Shown: positions 5,523 through 9,194 of the stretch, piece by piece
How positions within the stretch are numbered: position 1 is the first letter of the stretch
How the letters are laid out: the number at the start of each line of letters is the position of its first letter
NCBI GenBank assembly: GCA_947307505.1
Contig: CAMZJG010000029.1
Span: 1-9,194, forward strand
DNA length: 9,194 nt
Reading direction: 5' to 3'
Origin: an uncultured Clostridia bacterium
GTDB lineage: Bacteria > Bacillota_A > Clostridia > Oscillospirales > Oscillospiraceae
Made by a program: the position numbers and the translations under genes
The notes under the pieces: model-generated
What the model was told of the DNA's origin: nothing
The model's database searches: none
The model's input: only the letters and a program-made list of their open reading frames with translations

Positions 5523-5545
5523 CGACGAATTACAGAAAATCGTCG
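5523..5545 (+). promoter_or_regulatory. 5'-leader hairpin of the hydrogenase mRNA
   Basis: CGACGA (5523-5528) and TCGTCG (5540-5545) form a 6-bp stem with an 11-nt A/T-rich loop, only a few nucleotides after the predicted transcription start. A hairpin at the 5' end often protects mRNA from decay; as DNA it could equally be a binding site just downstream of the promoter. Confidence 0.35.
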
Positions 5546-5615
5546 GATAAGCGTTAAAAAAGCTCAATGCGTAGGGAAGCACCCTGCGAGAGAAAACGGA
5601 AGTTAGGAGAGAAAC

Positions 5616-7448
5616 ATGAGCAGACTGAGTATCGACACCAAAAACCGCTCCCAGGAGACGGTGGAGGAGCTTTACCGGGATGCGGAAAGGCGGATCCAGG
5701 CAAGCCAGCCGGGCCTCTGTCCCGTGGACCTGGCCAGGAGCTTCCTGCACATCTGCCACTCCCAATCCTGCGGCAAATGCACTCCCTGCCGGGTTGGCCT
5801 GGGCCAGTTGGAGGACCTGATGGAATCGGTCCTGGACGGCACAGCGGAACTGGAGACCCTGGACCTCATTGCCAAGACCGCCGAGAGCATCTTTGTTTCC
5901 GCGGACTGCGCCATCGGCCAGGAGGCTGCCCGCATGGTCATCAAAGGCGTCAAGGGTTTCCGGGACGACTATGAGGAGCACATCCTCCACGGCCGCTGCC
6001 TGGGCATCCAGAACCAGCCCGTGCCCTGCGTGGCCCTGTGCCCCGCCCATGTGGACATCCCAGGCTACATCTCCCTCATTTTCGAGGGACGGTACAGCGA
6101 CGCGGTGCAGCTCATCCGGAAGGACAATCCCCTGCCCGCCACCTGCGGCCTCATCTGCGAGCATCCCTGCGAGGTGCGCTGCCGCCGGACCATGGTGGAC
6201 GATCCCATCAACATCCGCGGTCTGAAGCGCTTCGCCGTGGAGCATGAGGGGGAGATCCCCGCTCCCGAATGCGCTCCCGCCACCGGCAAGAAGGTGGCTG
6301 TCATCGGCGGCGGCCCCTCCGGCCTCAGCGCCGCCTACTACCTCTCCCTCATGGGACACAGCGTGACCGTCTATGAGCAGCGCAAACAGCTGGGCGGCAT
6401 GCTCCGGTACGGCATCCCCAGCTATCGCCTTCCCCGGGAGGCTCTGGACCATGAGATCGAGGGCCTGATGAAGAGCGGCTTCAAGGCGATCTGCAATGTC
6501 TCTGTGGGTACGGATATCCCCATGGAGCAGCTGCGGAAGGAGAACGACGCGGTGTATATCGCCATCGGCGCTCACACGGATCGGAAGATCGGCATCGAGG
6601 GGGAGGACGCCAAGGGCGTCATCTCCGCCGTGGAGATGCTCCGGGCCATCGGCGATAACGAGTACCCGGACTACAGCGGCAAGGACGTGGTCGTGGTGGG
6701 CGGCGGCAACGTGGCCATGGACGTGGCCCGGAGCGCCGTGCGCTGCGGCGCGAAGACCGTGCGCATCGCCTATCGCCGCCGCAAGGCGGACATGACCGCT
6801 CTCCCCGAAGAGGTGGAGGGAGCCATCGCGGACGGCTGCGAGATCGTGGAGCTCCATGCGCCCCTGCGCATTGAGAAGGACGCCGAGGGCAAGGTTTCGG
6901 CCCTGTGGGTCAAACCTCAGATCGTCGGGCCCATCTCCGGCGGGCGGCCCGCCCCGGTGAACTCCTCCAAGGAGGAGGTCCGCATGGCCTGCGACCTGGT
7001 GCTGGTGGCCATTGGCCAGGGCATCGACAGCCTGAAATTCGGCGACTACGGCATCCCCGTGAAGCGGGGCGCCATCTCCGCGCTGGACAGCGGCGCCATC
7101 GCCGAAATGGACGGAATCTTCTCCGGCGGCGACTGCGTCACCGGCCCCGCTACGGTCATCCGTGCCATCGCCGGCGGCAAAGTGGCGGCTGCCAATATCG
7201 ACGAGTTCCTGGGCTTCCGCCATGAGATCACCTCCAAGGTGGAGATCCCCCGCATCCGTTTCGACGATCACGAGCCCATGGGCCGGGTGAACATGGTGGA
7301 GCGGCCTGCGGCGGAGCGGAAATGCGACTTCAAGCTCATGGAATACTGTATGACCGAGGAAGAGGCGCATCAGGAGTCCTCCCGCTGCCTCCATTGCGAC
7401 CACTTCGGCTACGGCATCTTTAAGGGAGGACGGGTAGCAAAATGGTAA
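5616..7448 (+). CDS. NuoF-type [4Fe-4S] module fused to GltD-like NAD(P)H/FAD oxidoreductase, hydrogenase partner subunit
   Basis: The 610-aa protein has two parts. Residues ~35-128 match only the C-terminal Fe-S domain of NuoF: VDLARSFLHICHSQSCGKCT, then PCRVG, with cluster cysteines C52, C55, C58 and C98. The FMN/NADH and SLBB domains of NuoF are absent. From ~130 it is a GltD/NfnB-like flavoprotein: Fe-S cysteines C138, C142, C177, C181, C185, C189 (C128 may also contribute), FAD Rossmann loop IGGGPSG (230-236), nucleotide loop VGGGNVAMDVA (361-371), YRRRK (386-390), which may favour NADPH, and the FAD-binding SGGD (503-506). A CLHC pair (591-594) is near the end. It likely exchanges electrons between NAD(P)H and the hydrogenase encoded next, in the cytoplasm. 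AGGAG at 5605-5609 sets the start. It overlaps the next gene by 7 nt. Bifurcating NfnB-like chemistry is possible but not shown. Confidence 0.9.
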   Translation: MSRLSIDTKNRSQETVEELYRDAERRIQASQPGLCPVDLARSFLHICHSQSCGKCTPCRVGLGQLEDLMESVLDGTAELETLDLIAKTAESIFVSADCAIGQEAARMVIKGVKGFRDDYEEHILHGRCLGIQNQPVPCVALCPAHVDIPGYISLIFEGRYSDAVQLIRKDNPLPATCGLICEHPCEVRCRRTMVDDPINIRGLKRFAVEHEGEIPAPECAPATGKKVAVIGGGPSGLSAAYYLSLMGHSVTVYEQRKQLGGMLRYGIPSYRLPREALDHEIEGLMKSGFKAICNVSVGTDIPMEQLRKENDAVYIAIGAHTDRKIGIEGEDAKGVISAVEMLRAIGDNEYPDYSGKDVVVVGGGNVAMDVARSAVRCGAKTVRIAYRRRKADMTALPEEVEGAIADGCEIVELHAPLRIEKDAEGKVSALWVKPQIVGPISGGRPAPVNSSKEEVRMACDLVLVAIGQGIDSLKFGDYGIPVKRGAISALDSGAIAEMDGIFSGGDCVTGPATVIRAIAGGKVAAANIDEFLGFRHEITSKVEIPRIRFDDHEPMGRVNMVERPAAERKCDFKLMEYCMTEEEAHQESSRCLHCDHFGYGIFKGGRVAKW

Positions 7449-9172
7449 ACGTAACGATCGACGGCAAGAAGATCCAGGTGCCGGAGCGCACCCGCATCCT
7501 GGATGCCGCCCGCATGGCCGGCGTCCGGATCCCCACCCTGTGCTACTGGGAAGGCCTGAACGAGATCGGCGCCTGCCGGGTCTGCGTAGTGGAGGTGGAG
7601 GGGTACAACAAGCTCTTCACCGCCTGCAACAACACCGTGGACGAGGGCATGGTCATCCATACCAATTCCAAGAAAGCCTGGGAGGCCCGGCGCACCAACG
7701 TACAGCTGATCCTCTCGGAGCACAACTCCAACTGTGCCACCTGCATCCGCAGCGGCAACTGCGAGCTCCAGACCATCGCCAACGATATGGGCATCACCGA
7801 GGTCCCCTTCGAAAAGAAGATCCCCGCCAAGAAGCAGAAGGGGAACTTCCCCCTGGTGCGGGATTATACCAAGTGCATCAAATGCATGCGCTGCATCCAG
7901 GTCTGCGACCAGATCCAGGCCAGCAGCATCTGGGACGTGGTGAACACCGGTGCCAAGACCACCGTGGACGTGCGCGAAGCCTACACCTTGGAGGAGAGCA
8001 AGTGCGCCCTCTGCGGCCAGTGCATCACCCATTGCCCCGTGGGCGCCCTGCATGAGCGGGACGATGTCCAGAAGGTGATGGACGCCATCCACGACCCCGG
8101 GAAGGTCACCGTGGTGCAGATCGCTCCCTCCATCCGCGCCGCCTGGGGCGAGCCCTTCGGCCTGAAGCCGGAGCAGGCCACCGTGGAGCGCCTCTGCGAG
8201 GCCCTGAAGATGATCGGCGCGGACTATGTGTTCGACACCAACTTCACCGCCGACCTCACCATCATGGAGGAGGGAACGGAGTTCCTGGAGCGGCTGAAGA
8301 ACAAAGGCACGGCGAAGCTCCCCCTGTTCACCTCCTGCTGCCCCGGCTGGGTCCGCTTCCTGAAGGGCCATTATCCCGAACTGCAGGACAACCTTTCCAC
8401 CGCCAAGAGCCCGCAGCAGATGTTCGGCGCGGTGGCAAAGAGCTATTACGCGGAGATCCTGGGGAAGGATCCCAAGGATATTTTCTGCGTCTCCATCATG
8501 CCCTGCCTGGCAAAGAAGCATGAGTGCGCCATCCCGGTGATGAACGACGCCTGCGGCGATCCGGACGTGGATGTGGCCCTCACCACCCGTGAGGTGGACC
8601 GGCTCATCGCCAGCCACCATATCCTCCCCGGGGAGATCCCGGAGCGGGCGCTGGATATGCCTCTGGGCATCGGCTCCGGCGCGGGCAACATCTTCGGCGC
8701 CACCGGCGGCGTCATGGAGGCGGCCCTGCGTACCGCCGCCGCCATCGTGCTGGGCAAGAACCCCGATCCCGACGCCTTCAAGGACGTGCGGGGCATGGAC
8801 GGCTGGAAGGAAGCTACCTACGACCTGGCGGGCACCCCTCTGCGGGTGGCCGTGGTGAACGGTCTGGGCAACGCGGACAAGCTCATCCAGGCCCTGAAAC
8901 GGGGCGACGTGGACTACGACTTCGTGGAAGTCATGGCCTGCCCCGGCGGCTGCGTGGGCGGCGGCGGCCAGCCCATCCATGAGAAGCAGTTCTGCGCGCC
9001 CGCCCGGGCGGACTGGCTCTATGAGCAGGACCGGAACATGACCCTCCGGTTCAGCCACGAGAACCCCTCCATCACTGCCATCTACAAGGATTACCTGGGC
9101 AAGCCCCTCTCCGAGAAGAGCCACCACCTCCTGCACACCAACCACCACGGCTGGAAGATGCCGGGAGAATAA
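7442..9172 (+). CDS. hydA: [FeFe] hydrogenase catalytic subunit, five-cluster group A type
   Basis: This 576-aa protein matches the clostridial CpI architecture end to end. The N-terminal [2Fe-2S] domain has C34, C45, C48, C62. The His-ligated [4Fe-4S] cluster has H94, C98, C101, C107. Two ferredoxin clusters have C145/C148/C151/C155 and C188/C191/C194/C198. The H-cluster motifs are all canonical: L1 FTSCCPGW (C299 for proton transfer, C300 ligand), L2 MPCLAKKHE (C355), and L3 EVMACPGGCVGGGGQP (C500, C504). S319 and the E280/E283 region fit the proton path. The C-terminal small-subunit-like tail is present (YLGKPLSEKSHHLLH). It catalyses H2 formation or oxidation in the cytoplasm. There is no PAS or NuoE extension, so it is not a sensory or typical HydABC type. 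Start: ATG inside the previous gene's end (ATGGTAA overlap), with GGGAGGA at 7424-7430. It needs HydE, HydF and HydG, not seen here. Confidence 0.96.
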   Translation: MVNVTIDGKKIQVPERTRILDAARMAGVRIPTLCYWEGLNEIGACRVCVVEVEGYNKLFTACNNTVDEGMVIHTNSKKAWEARRTNVQLILSEHNSNCATCIRSGNCELQTIANDMGITEVPFEKKIPAKKQKGNFPLVRDYTKCIKCMRCIQVCDQIQASSIWDVVNTGAKTTVDVREAYTLEESKCALCGQCITHCPVGALHERDDVQKVMDAIHDPGKVTVVQIAPSIRAAWGEPFGLKPEQATVERLCEALKMIGADYVFDTNFTADLTIMEEGTEFLERLKNKGTAKLPLFTSCCPGWVRFLKGHYPELQDNLSTAKSPQQMFGAVAKSYYAEILGKDPKDIFCVSIMPCLAKKHECAIPVMNDACGDPDVDVALTTREVDRLIASHHILPGEIPERALDMPLGIGSGAGNIFGATGGVMEAALRTAAAIVLGKNPDPDAFKDVRGMDGWKEATYDLAGTPLRVAVVNGLGNADKLIQALKRGDVDYDFVEVMACPGGCVGGGGQPIHEKQFCAPARADWLYEQDRNMTLRFSHENPSITAIYKDYLGKPLSEKSHHLLHTNHHGWKMPGE

Positions 9173-9194
9173 ACGCTTCGCGTTTCGACCGGGA

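Larger units (their letters stand above)
5280..5615. other. Divergent AT-rich control region without genes
   Basis: This 336-bp stretch is much richer in A/T than its neighbours. It contains a minus-strand promoter and operator-like palindrome for the tetR remnant (5298-5346), and a + strand consensus promoter, an upstream tandem repeat and a leader hairpin for the hydrogenase operon (5440-5545), each listed separately. GCATAAA occurs twice 18 bp apart (5363-5369, 5381-5387). I see no credible coding sequence, tRNA or riboswitch here. A GC-then-T stretch around 5399-5423 looks vaguely like a terminator but lacks a convincing stem. Confidence 0.7.

Noticed and set aside
5280..5615. Rex operator in the hydrogenase control region
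   Set aside because: No TTGT-N-ACAA type palindrome is present by eye; a matrix scan would be needed to exclude a degenerate site.
7442..9172. Sensory (group C) or HydABC-type bifurcating (A3) hydrogenase
   Set aside because: There is no PAS domain, the H-cluster loops are fully catalytic, and neither NuoE nor the FMN domain of NuoF is encoded in the window.
9171..9185. Hairpin AAACGC-TTC-GCGTTT starting inside the hydA stop codon
   Set aside because: It has only 6 pairs, no T-tract before the window ends, and its downstream context is cut off. It may be part of a terminator, but this cannot be judged.
1..9194. CRISPR arrays, insertion sequences, phage genes, tRNA or rRNA genes, defence systems
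   Set aside because: I saw no regularly spaced repeats, transposase or integrase motifs, or structural RNA sequences. The gene content is metabolic and transport.

Overview
The window looks like chromosomal DNA from a GC-rich, strictly anaerobic Clostridia member, probably an Oscillospiraceae-type gut bacterium. The reasons are a YerB/DUF3048 lipoprotein, the TM1266-type iron-only hydrogenase system regulator, a five-cluster [FeFe] hydrogenase, strong GGAGG-type ribosome binding sites and sigma-A promoters in AT-rich gaps between GC-rich genes. The taxonomic reading is inference. All intact genes are on the + strand. The only minus-strand genes are two fused remnants.

Layout. 1-896: 3' part of a yerB-like DUF3048 gene. 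942-2150: a protein made of two cupin + four-cysteine repeats. 2174-2470: a sigma-A-like promoter with a palindrome over its -10 box, then the 81-aa TM1266-family gene. 2471-2619: a leader with a 14-bp hairpin and a small palindrome. 2620-4928: a three-gene ABC importer (lipoprotein binding protein, permease, ATPase) of the SsuABC/TauABC/ThiXYZ superfamily, substrate unknown. 4944-4984: a strong, probably bidirectional terminator. 5000-5279 (minus): the first ~36 codons of a TetR-family regulator joined out of frame to the last ~57 codons of a zinc-type alcohol dehydrogenase, a deletion scar. 5280-5615: an AT-rich control region with promoters in both directions. 5616-9172: a two-gene hydrogenase operon. 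The first gene encodes a NuoF-type [4Fe-4S] module fused to a GltD-type NAD(P)H/FAD oxidoreductase. The second overlaps it by 7 nt and encodes an [FeFe] hydrogenase with a complete H-cluster and accessory clusters.

How the parts may work together. The hydrogenase pair reads as a compact soluble enzyme moving electrons between NAD(P)H (flavin of the GltD part) and H2 (H-cluster) along [4Fe-4S] and [2Fe-2S] centres. The FMN/NADH domain of a normal NuoF/HydB subunit is absent and the GltD part supplies the nucleotide site. This matches the poorly characterised glutamate-synthase-linked (A2-type) class of [FeFe] hydrogenases, as I recall that classification. The TM1266-type protein, 3 kb upstream and just ahead of the ABC genes, suggests a functional link to the hydrogenase, but nothing here shows what is regulated. 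The maturases HydE, HydF and HydG are not in the window.

The items most worth a second look are the NuoF-Fe-S/GltD fusion with its hydrogenase, the duplicated cupin-Cys4 protein beside the TM1266 gene, the TetR/ADH deletion scar with its promoter and operator-like site still in place, and the binding protein and permease lying in one frame separated by a single stop codon.
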